Source of the DNA: Rouxiella badensis
GTDB lineage: Bacteria; Pseudomonadota; Gammaproteobacteria; Enterobacterales; Enterobacteriaceae
Assembly: GCF_002093665.1 (NCBI RefSeq)
Contig: NZ_MRWE01000014.1
Coordinates: forward strand, 57,326-121,325
DNA length: 64,000 bases
Direction: 5' to 3'
Part shown: piece by piece, positions 27,590 to 36,850 of the stretch
Layout of the letters: the number at the start of each line of letters is the position of its first letter
How positions within the stretch are numbered: the stretch's first letter is position 1
The notes under the pieces: model-generated
Database searches by the model: none
The model's input: the letters and a program-made list of their open reading frames with translations, nothing else
Told to the model about the DNA's origin: nothing
Position numbers and translations under genes: made by a program

Positions 27590-27622
27590 AAACCGCACGG
27601 CAAGCGCTTTGCGGTTTTTCTT
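27590..27622 (+). terminator. Intrinsic terminator after livF
   Basis: AAACCGCA/TGCGGTTT (27590-27597 with 27610-27617) with a 12-nt loop is followed by TTCTTTT. It ends the liv operon and separates it from the aminotransferase gene. Confidence 0.82.
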
Positions 27623-27685
27623 TTATCTATAAATTAACTTTGCGTACATTCTTATAAATCTTTGCACACCACTCAGGAACATTAA

Positions 27686-28873
27686 ATGAACACAGAAGGT
27701 TTGCTCGCCGCCCGTATGGTCAGGCTCAAGAGTTCGGCTATCCGGGAATTGCTGAAGCACAGCAAGATGGAGGGCGTTATTTCGCTGGCGGGAGGCATTC
27801 CTTCTTCAGCATTATTCGATTTTGAAGGCTTGGCGAAGGCCACTCAAATTGCGATTACCGAGCAGCCAGAGCATGCGTTCCAGTATGGTCTGACCGAAGG
27901 CAGCCATGGCCTGCGCTCACGTATTGCCGACCTGTGCAAAGATCGCGGCATTGTGGCGACCGCCGAAGATATCGTTGTGACCGCCGGTTCTCAGCAAGCG
28001 CTGGACCTGGTGATGCGTGCGGTTGTCGATCCTGAAGACGTGTTCGTGGTTGAGCGTCCTACCTATCTGGCGGCATTGCAAACGTTGGAGCTTGCTGAAG
28101 CTCATCTGCTGTCTGTGGGTTCCGACGGCGACGGCATGAAGGTCGACGAGCTGGCAGAGATTCTTAAGACACGCAAGATCAAGGGCGTGTATCTGGTGCC
28201 AACATTTGGTAACCCGAGTGGCGTAACGCTGAGCCTTTCACGCCGTGAGCAGCTGGTGAAACTGGCAGCCGAGCATCAGTTCCTGATTGTTGAAGATGAC
28301 CCCTACGGTGAACTGCGCTTTACCGACGAACGTTTGCCGACCCTGTTCGAGATTTCTAAAACGCAGTACGGCCATGCCAACAACATCATCTATACCTCGA
28401 CGTTCTCCAAGATTCTGGCACCCGGCCTGCGTCTGGGCTGGGTCATTATGCCGCAGTGGCTGCTGAACAAAGTCGCGATTATTAAACAGGCGGCAGATCT
28501 GCACGCCAGCTCACTGTCGCAGACCGTGGCCGAAAACTACCTGGCGCTGGGTCGTCTGGATAAACAAATCGAAACCATCCGTGCCGCCTACAAGCAGAAA
28601 TATAACGTGCTGGCCGAGCTGCTGGAACGTGAATTGGGCCACGTGTTGACCTTTGAATATCCGAAAGGCGGCATGTTCCTGTGGGCTCGTTTCCGTGAAC
28701 CGCGTAACTGCACCGAGTGGATGAAGAAAACGCTGGAGCAGGGCGTCGTGTTCGTGCCGGGAGAGTTCTTCTTCTCCGATAATCCGGACTACTCGACCTT
28801 CCGTATCTCCTTCGCGACCGCCACTGAAGAGCAGCTGCACGAGGCCGTTGCCCGTCTGAAGCGCGCGCTGTAA
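27686..28873 (+). CDS. PLP-dependent aminotransferase, class I/II (LysN/ARO8-like)
   Basis: A 395-residue fold-type I aminotransferase without the N-terminal helix-turn-helix of MocR regulators. The PLP-site Lys lies in STFSKILAPGLRLGW (about residue 239). VTAGSQQALDLVMRAV, VPTFGNPSG and EDDPYGELRF are typical of the 2-aminoadipate/aromatic aminotransferase group, and the C-terminal substrate Arg is in FRISFATA. The exact substrate is unknown. Its place between the liv and ugp operons suggests, but does not prove, branched-chain or aromatic amino acid transamination. It has its own upstream gap of about 137 bp and a strong terminator, so it is probably monocistronic. Confidence 0.85.
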   Translation: MNTEGLLAARMVRLKSSAIRELLKHSKMEGVISLAGGIPSSALFDFEGLAKATQIAITEQPEHAFQYGLTEGSHGLRSRIADLCKDRGIVATAEDIVVTAGSQQALDLVMRAVVDPEDVFVVERPTYLAALQTLELAEAHLLSVGSDGDGMKVDELAEILKTRKIKGVYLVPTFGNPSGVTLSLSRREQLVKLAAEHQFLIVEDDPYGELRFTDERLPTLFEISKTQYGHANNIIYTSTFSKILAPGLRLGWVIMPQWLLNKVAIIKQAADLHASSLSQTVAENYLALGRLDKQIETIRAAYKQKYNVLAELLERELGHVLTFEYPKGGMFLWARFREPRNCTEWMKKTLEQGVVFVPGEFFFSDNPDYSTFRISFATATEEQLHEAVARLKRAL

Positions 28874-28894
28874 GTGATAAAATCAGAGTAAATC

Positions 28895-28929
28895 GAGGCG
28901 CATTGTTCACACAATGCGCCTCTTTTTTT
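28895..28929 (+). terminator. Intrinsic terminator after the aminotransferase
   Basis: A perfect 12-bp stem (28895-28906 with 28911-28922, TCAC loop) is followed by seven Ts. Confidence 0.94.
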
Positions 28930-28938
28930 GCCATCTTC

Positions 28939-29000
28939 CCGTCATCTTCGTTTCACCCTGCTGTCACGTTATTGTCATTTATTGGTTATTTTTCTGTCAT
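28939..29000 (+). promoter_or_regulatory. Three tandem PHO boxes upstream of ugpB
   Basis: Six heptamers lie in strict 11-bp phase: 28939 CCGTCAT, 28950 GTTTCAC, 28961 CTGTCAC, 28972 TTGTCAT, 28983 TGGTTAT and 28994 CTGTCAT. They form three 18-bp PHO boxes at 22-bp steps (consensus CTGTCAT-N4-CTGTCAT). PhoB bound here should recruit RNA polymerase during phosphate starvation, as for E. coli ugpB. A further off-phase ATGTCAT lies at 29007-29013. Confidence 0.88.
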
Positions 29001-29095
29001 TTATGCATGTCATGTTAGCTCCCGAATAAAAAAGTTTATTAACTTCCATTATTTCTCTGCAATTTCTAACACCAGCAGATTTTCAGGAGACAGGC

Positions 29096-30412
29096 ATGTT
29101 TATCAATTTAAAAAAATCGGCTCTGGGTGCAGCACTCATGCTGGCTTTCAGTGCCAACGCGCTAGCCGTGACGGAGATCCCTTTCTGGCACTCAATGGAT
29201 GGCGAGTTAGGTAAAGAAGTTAACTCTCTGGCCGATCGTTTTAACCAGACGCATCCTGACGTAAAAATTGTTCCTGTTTACAAGGGCAAATACGACCAGA
29301 ACCTGGCTGCTGGCATCGCGGCTTACCGTACCGGTAATGCCCCGGCGATTTTGCAGGTTTACGAAGTAGGTACGGCGACCATGATGGCGAGCAAGGCCAT
29401 CAAACCGGTTTACCAGGTCTTTGCAGACGCGGGTCTGAAAGAAGACGTCTCCCAGTTCGTGCCGACGGTTTCCGGTTACTACTCTGATTCTCAGGGACGC
29501 CTGCTTTCGCAGCCGTTCAACAGCTCCACGCCGGTGCTGTACTACAACAAAGATGCCTTCAAGAAGGCCGGTCTTAATCCCGACCAGCCGCCAAAAACCT
29601 GGCAGGAGCTAGAGCAGGACACCGCCAAGCTGAAAGAGGCCGGGATGAAGTGTGGCTACGCCAGCGGCTGGCAGGGCTGGATCCAGATTGAAAACTTCAG
29701 TGCCTGGCACGGCCTGCCGGTAGCAACCAAGAATAACGGTTTCGACGGCACCGATGCGGTTCTGGAATTCAACAAGCCGGAACAAATCAAACACATCCAG
29801 TTCCTTGAAGACATGAATAAAAAAGGTGAGTTTACCTATTTCGGTCGCCAGGACGAGTCTACCGCCAAGTTCTATAACGGCGACTGTGGAATGACGACTG
29901 CGTCTTCCGGTTCACTGGCTGACATTCGTCAGTATGCCAAATTCAACTATGGTGTAGGTATGATGCCGTACGACGCCGATGTGAAAGGCGCACCGCAAAA
30001 TGCCATCATTGGTGGCGCAAGCCTGTGGGTCATGAAAGGCAAAGATGCGGCGACCTACAAGGGCGTGGCTGAATTCCTGCAATTCCTGACAACACCGGCG
30101 ATCGCCGCCGAATGGCACCAGAAAACCGGTTATTTGCCGGTCACGACGGCGGCCTACGAGCTGACCAAACAGCAGGGCTTCTATGATAAGAACCCAGGCT
30201 CCGACGTGGCAACGCGTCAAATGATGAACAAACCACCGTTGCCGTTCACCAAAGGCCTGCGTTTGGGCAACATGCCACAGATTCGTACCATCGTGGATGA
30301 AGAGCTGGAAGGCGTGTGGAGCGGTCAGAAAACGGCTAAGCAGGCGTTGGATGAGTCCGTTCAGCGCGGCAATCTGCTGCTGCGTCGTTTTGAAGCCTCT
30401 GTGAAGCAATAA
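29096..30412 (+). CDS. ugpB: sn-Glycerol-3-phosphate binding protein UgpB
   Basis: A 438-residue periplasmic binding protein of the Ugp ABC importer, which takes up sn-glycerol-3-phosphate and glycerophosphodiesters as phosphate sources. The signal peptide ends at ALA (about residue 24). The mature protein starts [16 protein letters not shown], and the ligand regions include [22 protein letters not shown] and [13 protein letters not shown]. The ATG follows AGGAG. Length equals the E. coli protein. The gene is preceded by three PHO boxes and followed by a nested hairpin. Confidence 0.97.
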   Translation: MFINLKKSALGAALMLAFSANALAVTEIPFWHSMDGELGKEVNSLADRFNQTHPDVKIVPVYKGKYDQNLAAGIAAYRTGNAPAILQVYEVGTATMMASKAIKPVYQVFADAGLKEDVSQFVPTVSGYYSDSQGRLLSQPFNSSTPVLYYNKDAFKKAGLNPDQPPKTWQELEQDTAKLKEAGMKCGYASGWQGWIQIENFSAWHGLPVATKNNGFDGTDAVLEFNKPEQIKHIQFLEDMNKKGEFTYFGRQDESTAKFYNGDCGMTTASSGSLADIRQYAKFNYGVGMMPYDADVKGAPQNAIIGGASLWVMKGKDAATYKGVAEFLQFLTTPAIAAEWHQKTGYLPVTTAAYELTKQQGFYDKNPGSDVATRQMMNKPPLPFTKGLRLGNMPQIRTIVDEELEGVWSGQKTAKQALDESVQRGNLLLRRFEASVKQ

Positions 30413-30478
30413 CGAACGTCTTTTAACCGGGCAGAGTGCGCCATTCTGACACTCTGCCCCTGTTTTTGGCGACGTTCG
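30413..30478 (+). terminator. Nested hairpin/attenuator between ugpB and ugpA
   Basis: An inner perfect 10-bp stem GGGCAGAGTG/CACTCTGCCC (30429-30438 with 30450-30459) is followed by CTGTTTTT. An outer 8-bp repeat CGAACGTC/GACGTTCG (30413-30420 with 30471-30478) encloses it and begins directly at the ugpB stop codon. The inner part looks like a leaky intrinsic terminator that would make ugpB mRNA more abundant than ugpAECQ. Confidence 0.72.
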
Positions 30479-30527
30479 CAGCCGTTTGTCTTCTGTTCTC
30501 CGCCTTATATTTCGATGAGTCATTCAT

Positions 30528-31415
30528 ATGAGTTCACACCGTCCCGGGTTTGGCTGTAGCTGGCTGCCCTATGCGCTGGTTCTGCCTCAGTTATTGATTA
30601 CGGCGATCTTTTTCCTGTGGCCCGCCGGTCAGGCACTGTGGTATTCGGTGCAAACCATGGATCCTTTCGGTATCTCCAGCGAGTTTGCCGGTCTGACCAA
30701 CTTTCAGCAGCTGTTCCAGGATCCTTACTATCTTGCCTCGTTTTACACCACGCTGAAGTTCAGCTTTATGGTGGCGTTCTTCGGGCTGGCGATTTCGCTG
30801 CTGCTGGCAGCCATGGTTGACCACGTTATTCGCGGCAGCCGTCTGTATCAAACGTTGCTTATTTTGCCTTACGCCGTTGCGCCCGCCGTGGCCGCCGTAC
30901 TGTGGATGTTCTTGTTTAGCCCGGGGTTAGGGTTGATCACCCATTTCCTAGGCACGCTCGGCTATAACTGGAATCACGCGCAGAACAGCGGGCAGGCGAT
31001 GTTCCTCGTGGTACTGGCGTCCATTTGGCAGCAGGTGAGCTACAACTTCCTGTTCTTCCTGGCGGCGCTACAGTCAATACCGCGTTCGTTGGTCGAGGCC
31101 GCGGCGATTGACGGTGCCGGTCCAATACGTCGTTTCTTTAATCTGGTGTTGCCGTTAATTTCGCCGGTCAGCTTCTTCCTGCTGGTGGTTAATCTGGTAT
31201 ACGCCTTCTTCGATACCTTCCCGGTTATCGACGCCGCCACGCAGGGTGGTCCGGTGCAAGCCACAACGACGCTTATCTACAAAGTATATCGCGAAGGATT
31301 CACCGGTCTTGACCTCTCAAGCTCCGCCGCGCAGTCGGTGGTACTGATGGTGATGGTGGTTGCCCTGACATTTATTCAGTTCCGCTTTGTCGAGCGTAAG
31401 GTGCGTTACCAATGA
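30528..31415 (+). CDS. ugpA: sn-Glycerol-3-phosphate ABC permease UgpA
   Basis: A 295-residue inner-membrane permease with about six membrane segments. The EAA coupling loop [22 protein letters not shown] (about residues 191-212) matches the MalF-type subunits. It overlaps ugpE by 4 nt. Together with UgpE it forms the channel of the Ugp importer. Confidence 0.96.
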   Translation: MSSHRPGFGCSWLPYALVLPQLLITAIFFLWPAGQALWYSVQTMDPFGISSEFAGLTNFQQLFQDPYYLASFYTTLKFSFMVAFFGLAISLLLAAMVDHVIRGSRLYQTLLILPYAVAPAVAAVLWMFLFSPGLGLITHFLGTLGYNWNHAQNSGQAMFLVVLASIWQQVSYNFLFFLAALQSIPRSLVEAAAIDGAGPIRRFFNLVLPLISPVSFFLLVVNLVYAFFDTFPVIDAATQGGPVQATTTLIYKVYREGFTGLDLSSSAAQSVVLMVMVVALTFIQFRFVERKVRYQ

Positions 31416-32257
31416 TCGAGAACAGAAGAGGCCTCGATATTTTCTGTCACGTGGTGCTGATTATTGGCGTGCTGCTGGTGCTGTTTCCGCTGTATGTCGC
31501 CTTTGTCGCCGCGACGCTGGACAACAAGCAAATCTTTACCGTGCCGATGAGTCTGGTGCCGGGCGGGCATTTTTTTGAAAACATCCGCACCATCTGGACG
31601 CAGGGCGCGGGGGGAAGCAGTCCGGCGTTTGGCCCGCTGCTGTTGAACAGTTTCATCATGGCGATGGCGATTACCGTCGGCAAAATTTCCATTTCGATGC
31701 TGTCGGCCTATGCCATCGTGTATTTCCGTTTTCCGCTGCGTAACCTGTTCTTCTGGCTGATTTTCATGACGCTGATGTTGCCGGTTGAGGTCCGTATCTT
31801 CCCGACCGTGCAGGTGATAGCCAACCTGCATATGCTCGACAGTTACACCGGCCTGACCCTGCCGCTGATGGCCTCGGCAACCGCAACCTTCCTGTTCCGC
31901 CAGTTCTTTATGACGCTGCCGGACGAGCTGCTCGAGGCCGCGCGAATTGACGGTGCAGGCGCGATGCGATTTTTCTGGGACATCGTCCTGCCGTTGTCGA
32001 AAACCAACCTGGCAGCGCTGTTTGTTATCACCTTTATCTACGGCTGGAACCAATACCTGTGGCCGATCCTTATCACCAGCGATGCCTCAATGGGCACGGC
32101 GGTGGCAGGAATCAAAAGCATGATCTCCTCGGGAGACGGCTCGACACAGTGGAATCAGGTGATGGCCGCGATGATCCTGACGTTATTGCCACCCCTTGCG
32201 GTGGTGCTCCTGATGCAGCGCTGGTTTGTGCGCGGTCTGGTAGACAGTGAGAAGTAA
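31412..32257 (+). CDS. ugpE: sn-Glycerol-3-phosphate ABC permease UgpE
   Basis: A 281-residue MalG-type permease with six membrane segments and the EAA loop [22 protein letters not shown] near residue 177. The C-terminal [12 protein letters not shown] is typical for this subunit. It overlaps ugpA by 4 nt and lies 6 nt before ugpC. Confidence 0.96.
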   Translation: MIENRRGLDIFCHVVLIIGVLLVLFPLYVAFVAATLDNKQIFTVPMSLVPGGHFFENIRTIWTQGAGGSSPAFGPLLLNSFIMAMAITVGKISISMLSAYAIVYFRFPLRNLFFWLIFMTLMLPVEVRIFPTVQVIANLHMLDSYTGLTLPLMASATATFLFRQFFMTLPDELLEAARIDGAGAMRFFWDIVLPLSKTNLAALFVITFIYGWNQYLWPILITSDASMGTAVAGIKSMISSGDGSTQWNQVMAAMILTLLPPLAVVLLMQRWFVRGLVDSEK

Positions 32258-32263
32258 TTAACT

Positions 32264-33337
32264 ATGGCAAACTTAAAATTACAGGCAGTGACCAAGTCCT
32301 ATGACGGGCAGAATCAGATTATTAAAACTATCGATCTGGACGTCGCCGACGGCGAATTCATTGTCATGGTCGGCCCGTCGGGTTGCGGAAAATCAACCCT
32401 TCTACGCATGGTCGCCGGGCTTGAACGCACCACCAGCGGCGATATTTATATCGACGACGTCCGCGTCACCAACCTCGAGCCGAAAGATCGCGGCATCGCG
32501 ATGGTGTTCCAGAATTATGCGCTGTATCCACACATGAGCGTGTACGACAACATGGCTTACGGCCTCAAGATTCGCGGCTTCGGCAAGGCGCAGATTCAGG
32601 CACGGGTGGAAGAGGCAGCGCGCATTCTCGAGCTCGGTCCGCTGCTAAAACGCAAACCGCGCGAGCTTTCCGGCGGACAACGTCAGCGTGTGGCAATGGG
32701 CCGTGCCATCGTGCGTGAACCTGCCGTTTTCCTGTTTGATGAACCGCTGTCGAACCTCGACGCCAAGCTGCGCGTACAGATGCGTCTCGAGCTACAGCAG
32801 CTGCATCGCCGCCTGCGCACCACGAGCCTTTACGTGACGCACGATCAGGTGGAGGCCATGACCCTGGCCGAACGCGTTATCGTGATGAACAAAGGTATTG
32901 CCGAGCAAATCGGGACGCCGTCCGAGGTGTATCAACGTCCGGCGAGCCTGTTTGTGGCCAGTTTTATCGGTTCTCCGGCGATGAACCTATTACCGGGGCA
33001 GTTGACTACTGACGGAACTTCGCTGGTGATGGAGGGCGGCTACGAGCTGCCGCTGCCGAAGGCGCGACCGGAATGGGGCGGCCGTGAGTTGACCGTCGGC
33101 GTGCGACCGGAGCATATTCAGCTGACGGAAGACCCGCAGCACGGCATTCCGATGGAGCTTAAAAACCTTGAGCTTCTGGGCGCAGATAATCTGGCACATG
33201 GCGTATGGGCGGGCAGCGGCGTGGTGGTGAGACTTTCGCATGAACATTGTCCGTCGGCCGGTACGCAATTACGTTTGGTTTTGCCCGCGCACGCGCTACA
33301 CTTTTTTGATTCGAAAAGCGGATTACGGATGGAGTGA
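32264..33337 (+). CDS. ugpC: sn-Glycerol-3-phosphate ABC ATPase UgpC
   Basis: A 357-residue MalK-type ATPase. Walker A is GPSGCGKST (about residue 37), the signature is [15 protein letters not shown], and Walker B is [16 protein letters not shown]. The C-terminal regulatory (TOBE/OB) domain has [11 protein letters not shown]. In E. coli this domain contributes to inhibition of uptake by internal phosphate. It ends 2 nt before the preferred ugpQ start. Confidence 0.96.
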   Translation: MANLKLQAVTKSYDGQNQIIKTIDLDVADGEFIVMVGPSGCGKSTLLRMVAGLERTTSGDIYIDDVRVTNLEPKDRGIAMVFQNYALYPHMSVYDNMAYGLKIRGFGKAQIQARVEEAARILELGPLLKRKPRELSGGQRQRVAMGRAIVREPAVFLFDEPLSNLDAKLRVQMRLELQQLHRRLRTTSLYVTHDQVEAMTLAERVIVMNKGIAEQIGTPSEVYQRPASLFVASFIGSPAMNLLPGQLTTDGTSLVMEGGYELPLPKARPEWGGRELTVGVRPEHIQLTEDPQHGIPMELKNLELLGADNLAHGVWAGSGVVVRLSHEHCPSAGTQLRLVLPAHALHFFDSKSGLRME

Positions 33338-33339
33338 AC

Positions 33340-34083
33340 ATGACAGTATGGCCTTATCCAAAGATCGTGGCCCATCGCGGCGGCGGTTCATTGGCGCCTG
33401 AAAATACCCTTGCTGCAATTGATACTGGCGCGCGCCTTGGTCACCGCATGATTGAGTTCGACGTCAAGCTGGCGCAGGGGGGGGAAATCTTTCTGCTGCA
33501 TGACGACACGCTAAACCGAACCAGCAATGGCTGGGGCGTGGCGGGGGAGTTAGCCTGGGACAAGCTGGTGCAGCTTGATGCCGGTAGCTGGTATAGCACC
33601 CACTTTAGCGGCGAGAAATTGCCGCTGTTGTCTGAGGTGGCGGCCCGCTGTGCCAAATACGGCATGATGGCAAATATCGAGATTAAGGGCACGACCGGCC
33701 TGGCGTATGAGACCGGAGAGAAGGTGGCACAGGCGGCACGCGAGCTTTGGCATGGGCAGGCGGTTCAACCTCTGCTTTCCTCGTTCGATGTGCCTTCGCT
33801 CGAAGCCGCACAGGCAGCCGTACCAGAACTGCCGCGCGGTTTGCTGTTAGACAAGTGGGACGAAAACTGGCAGGCGTTGACCACCCGCCTGGGCTGTGTC
33901 TCATTGCATATCAACCACAAAGAGTTGACTGAAGAACGTGTTCAGAGCCTAAAACAGGCCGGTCTGCGTATTCTGGTTTACACCGTCAACAGCCCTGAAA
34001 GAGCATGTCTGCTGCTCGGCTGGGGAGTGGATTGCATCTGTACCGACCGCATCGACCTCATCGGTCCGGACTTTGGCAGTTAA
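33340..34083 (+). CDS. ugpQ: Cytoplasmic glycerophosphodiester phosphodiesterase UgpQ
   Basis: A 247-residue GDPD-family enzyme that splits imported glycerophosphodiesters to glycerol-3-phosphate and an alcohol. The N-terminal catalytic motif [19 protein letters not shown] (His about residue 12) and the metal ligands in [17 protein letters not shown] and NIEIKG are present. ATG at 33340 follows GGAG at 5 nt and matches the E. coli start; a GTG at 33334 overlapping the ugpC stop is less likely. It is the last gene of ugpBAECQ. Confidence 0.95.
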   Translation: MTVWPYPKIVAHRGGGSLAPENTLAAIDTGARLGHRMIEFDVKLAQGGEIFLLHDDTLNRTSNGWGVAGELAWDKLVQLDAGSWYSTHFSGEKLPLLSEVAARCAKYGMMANIEIKGTTGLAYETGEKVAQAARELWHGQAVQPLLSSFDVPSLEAAQAAVPELPRGLLLDKWDENWQALTTRLGCVSLHINHKELTEERVQSLKQAGLRILVYTVNSPERACLLLGWGVDCICTDRIDLIGPDFGS

Positions 34084-34099
34084 GTCTATTTAGTGGGTG

Positions 34100-34153
34100 A
34101 ACAAGTCCCTTGGTATCAAATTGAGTGTCAAATTTAACATCAGGGGACTTGTT
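34100..34153. repeat. Inverted repeat between ugpQ and yhhA
   Basis: A 10-bp perfect inverted repeat AACAAGTCCC/GGGACTTGTT (34100-34109 with 34144-34153) encloses a 34-nt AT-rich interior with an additional TTGA/TCAA pairing. It sits in the gap between the convergent ends of ugpQ and the yhhA-like gene. It could be a two-way transcription end or a folded 3'-UTR RNA; there is no T-run of more than two bases at the right arm. Confidence 0.5.
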
Positions 34154-34178
34154 AATTGCTTTAGATTTGCGCCAAGGG

Positions 34179-34496
34179 CTATGGGGTCTGATTCAGTTTC
34201 TGCTGTAGCCGCTGTTGATTATTATTTATCTGGCTTTGCTGCAAACGCTGCTGATCGTTTAGCGTCTGGGAGCGCAGCTGCAGCTGTTGTTGCTGCTGGG
34301 TGAACATCTGATCCTGCTCAAGCTGACGTTGGTGCAGCTGCTGATTATTCAACATCTGCTGCTGCATCCTCTGCTGGGCAGGATTATTCAGCAACTGTTG
34401 TTGCCTTTCGATAGGCGTCTGGGTGACGGCGGCGAGCGCGCCCGTGGTCATCGCCGACAGTAACAGAGCGCTCAGAACTTGATGAAAGCCTTTCAT
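34179..34496 (-). CDS. yhhA: Glutamine-rich secreted protein, YhhA/DUF2756-like
   Basis: A 105-residue protein with a signal peptide ending at ALA (about residue 22) and a mature part that is about 40% Gln (33 Gln in total), with Asn, Arg and Leu, expected to be disordered or coiled coil. E. coli has a similar Gln/Asn-rich exported protein, YhhA, also convergent with ugpQ. The assignment rests on position, signal peptide, Pro-Ala-Gln-Gln-Arg-Met-type motif (NPAQQRMQQQM) and composition, so it is tentative. No function is known. E. coli has ggt next; here a LysR gene follows. Confidence 0.65.
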   Translation of the reverse strand: MKGFHQVLSALLLSAMTTGALAAVTQTPIERQQQLLNNPAQQRMQQQMLNNQQLHQRQLEQDQMFTQQQQQLQLRSQTLNDQQRLQQSQINNNQQRLQQKLNQTP

Positions 34497-34532
34497 GGTC
34501 GATACTCCTGCAGGTTATTTCTTCTCTTAAGT

Positions 34533-35480
34533 TTACTCCATCGGCAGACCGGTAGAGCAATTTTCGGATACGCCCTGAATCGCCACTCCAGGCTGCGCGT
34601 TTAGCGGGTTTTCGGCGAAATACGCCGCCAGATAGTCGATAAATGCCCGTAATTTGGGGGTGACGTGTTTACTCACCGGCCACAGAGCCCAGTAACCATT
34701 TTCGGCCGCGGGCAGGTGAGGCAGAACCTGCGTCAATTTCCCCTCCTGCAAGAGGCTGCGCGCCTGGTATTCCGGCAGACAGGCTATTCCCAAACCTTTC
34801 AACGTGGCGTCGATAATGACCCGGTTGGTGTTGCATACCATCGCGGCGGGCAGCTCCGAGGCGTCAGGCACGCCGGTCCACTGCTCGATGCGTCCGGTGC
34901 TGGGGTATTTATGCAGCAGGCAGGCATGCTGCGCCAAATCTGACGTATGGCGCGGGGTTCCGCGCTGGGCAAGATAGTCCGGCGAAGCTACGATGACACG
35001 CTGATAGCCGCCGAGAAAGCGCGACTTGAGCCGTGAATCTACCGGAGTACCGGTACGGATAACCGCGTCAAAACCCTCTTCGATGATATCGACCATGCGG
35101 TCGGTCATATCGATATCGAGCGTAATCTGCGGATAACGCTGCATAAATCCGCCGACCAGCGGCAGCACGATGACGTCGACAAACGGCAGGCTGATTTTCA
35201 GTTGACCCTGCGGCGCAAGGTGGCTTTCCATCAGTTCAAGCTCCGCGCTTTCAACCTCGGCCAGAATGCGGCGGCAGCGTTCGAGGTACTGTGCGCCCTC
35301 GGTGGTCAAGGTCATACTACGGGTGCTGCGATAAAACAGCTGTGCTGAAAGACGTGACTCGAGGCGAGCAATGCTTTTACCCACCGCCGAAGAGGAAACG
35401 CCCAGCTGTTTGGCGGTTTCAGAGAAGCTTCGCGTCTCAGCGACCTGCACAAATATTTCGATACCGCTCAGCTTGCTCAT
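34533..35480 (-). CDS. LysR-family transcriptional regulator
   Basis: A 315-residue LysR regulator. The N-terminal winged helix has the helix-turn-helix SFSETAKQLGVSSSAVGKSIARLESRL (about 18-44). The effector domain begins with GQLKISLPFVDVIVLPLVGGF and resembles the DsdC/CrgA-like group with the motif DAVIRTG. It is divergent from an MFS transporter gene 135 bp away, which it probably controls. Effector unknown. The C-terminal tail (NAQPGVAIQGVSENCSTGLPME) is longer than usual. Confidence 0.88.
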   Translation of the reverse strand: MSKLSGIEIFVQVAETRSFSETAKQLGVSSSAVGKSIARLESRLSAQLFYRSTRSMTLTTEGAQYLERCRRILAEVESAELELMESHLAPQGQLKISLPFVDVIVLPLVGGFMQRYPQITLDIDMTDRMVDIIEEGFDAVIRTGTPVDSRLKSRFLGGYQRVIVASPDYLAQRGTPRHTSDLAQHACLLHKYPSTGRIEQWTGVPDASELPAAMVCNTNRVIIDATLKGLGIACLPEYQARSLLQEGKLTQVLPHLPAAENGYWALWPVSKHVTPKLRAFIDYLAAYFAENPLNAQPGVAIQGVSENCSTGLPME

Positions 35481-35615
35481 GGTGAAATCTCGTCATTAAG
35501 GAGTTTTTTGTCCGATATGTTTGGAATTTTAGCCTATTTTTCTTATATGCGATGTTCTTTATCCTGCGTGTCACGCTGATAGCCATCTTCAGCGCTTTCA
35601 CTACAGGAAAAATCG

Positions 35616-36848
35616 ATGTCGCAGTCTTTACCTTCTGAAAACAGTATTAACAGGTTAAAAATGCCCGCCCAAGCCGCGTCGCCGTGGCGAATTTTACAAA
35701 CCGCGTGGATAGTCGTCGCAGTATTTATGCTGTCTAACGCGCCTACGCCACTGTATATCCATTGGAAAAAGCAGTTTGATTTTACTTCCGGCACGCTGAC
35801 TCTGATTTTTGCCTGTTATATTTTGGCGCTGGTGATAACCCTGCTGGTCGCCGGGCAACTCGCGGACCGGCTGGGCAGGAAGAAGATTATCCTGCCGGGA
35901 CTCATGGCTTCGGTACTGGCCTGTGTGTGTTTTATTGATGCGGGATCGGTCTATGCGCTGCTGGTCGCGCGTTTCCTGACCGGAGTTGCGGTGGGCATTA
36001 CCGTGACGGCGAGTATGGCTGCGGTGGTGGACGCCGGAGGAGAAAGCCGTAAGCGGCAGGCCGCGCTGGTGGCATCGATTGCCATGGTAACCGGCGCAGG
36101 GCTGGGGCCGGTGATGAGCGGCGCGGTAGTACGCTTCCTGCCGCATCCGGTATTTATCGTGTTTGCCATCGAACTGTTGGTACAGCTAAGCGCGATAGCT
36201 ATCGCAATACGTTTGCCGGCCAAAGTGAAACGCTTAAATGAAACGCCGCGTCCGCTGCGCCTGCCGTCGATTGCGTCGAAGCATATTTTTCATCTGGTTT
36301 TGGGCGTACTGTTCTTCGCGCCGGGGCTGACCTCAACCTCGCTGATGCTGTCACTGGGGCCCGTATTGCTGAATCATTTTTCGGGTGCGGGAAGCCCGGT
36401 GGTGGCGGGGGTTATGGCCTGCGTGATGTTTATGGTCGCGGTGGGAAGCCAACTGCTGTGCCGCCAATTGCCAACGACCCGCGTGTTCTATTTCAGTGGG
36501 ACGGCACTGATGATTACGATGCTGTGTCTCGTTCTGGCGCTCCATGGGGGAGGCGAGATAGCCCTCTTCCTCGCCGCGCTGGCTGCCGGGGCTGCGCAGG
36601 GTCTCGGGCAACTCGGAGGACTCACGCTGCTGTCGGTGAATATCTCCGCTGACCGCCGTGCAGAAGCCAATGCGTTGCTCAATATTGGCGCCTATATTCC
36701 GGCGGGCTTACTGCCCGTTGCGACAGGTTATCTGATTGATATAAAAGGTTTCACGATGAGCTTCACGCTCCTCGCCGCTACCCTGGCCGCCGTGGGCATT
36801 GTGGCGCTGAGCGTCGTCACCGCAAGGCGTAAACAGCAGCCTGATTAA
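35616..36848 (+). CDS. MFS transporter
   Basis: A 410-residue major facilitator superfamily protein with twelve predicted membrane segments. The loop 2-3 signature appears as GQLADRLGRKKIILPG (about residues 75-90). The N-terminus is polar for about 30 residues, and an internal start at Met16 is possible, but the ATG at 35616 has AGGA at 7 nt. The substrate cannot be read from sequence; related sequences are annotated as drug or sugar efflux proteins. It is divergent from the LysR gene and ends 2 nt before the convergent metR. Confidence 0.85.
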   Translation: MSQSLPSENSINRLKMPAQAASPWRILQTAWIVVAVFMLSNAPTPLYIHWKKQFDFTSGTLTLIFACYILALVITLLVAGQLADRLGRKKIILPGLMASVLACVCFIDAGSVYALLVARFLTGVAVGITVTASMAAVVDAGGESRKRQAALVASIAMVTGAGLGPVMSGAVVRFLPHPVFIVFAIELLVQLSAIAIAIRLPAKVKRLNETPRPLRLPSIASKHIFHLVLGVLFFAPGLTSTSLMLSLGPVLLNHFSGAGSPVVAGVMACVMFMVAVGSQLLCRQLPTTRVFYFSGTALMITMLCLVLALHGGGEIALFLAALAAGAAQGLGQLGGLTLLSVNISADRRAEANALLNIGAYIPAGLLPVATGYLIDIKGFTMSFTLLAATLAAVGIVALSVVTARRKQQPD

Positions 36849-36850
36849 CC

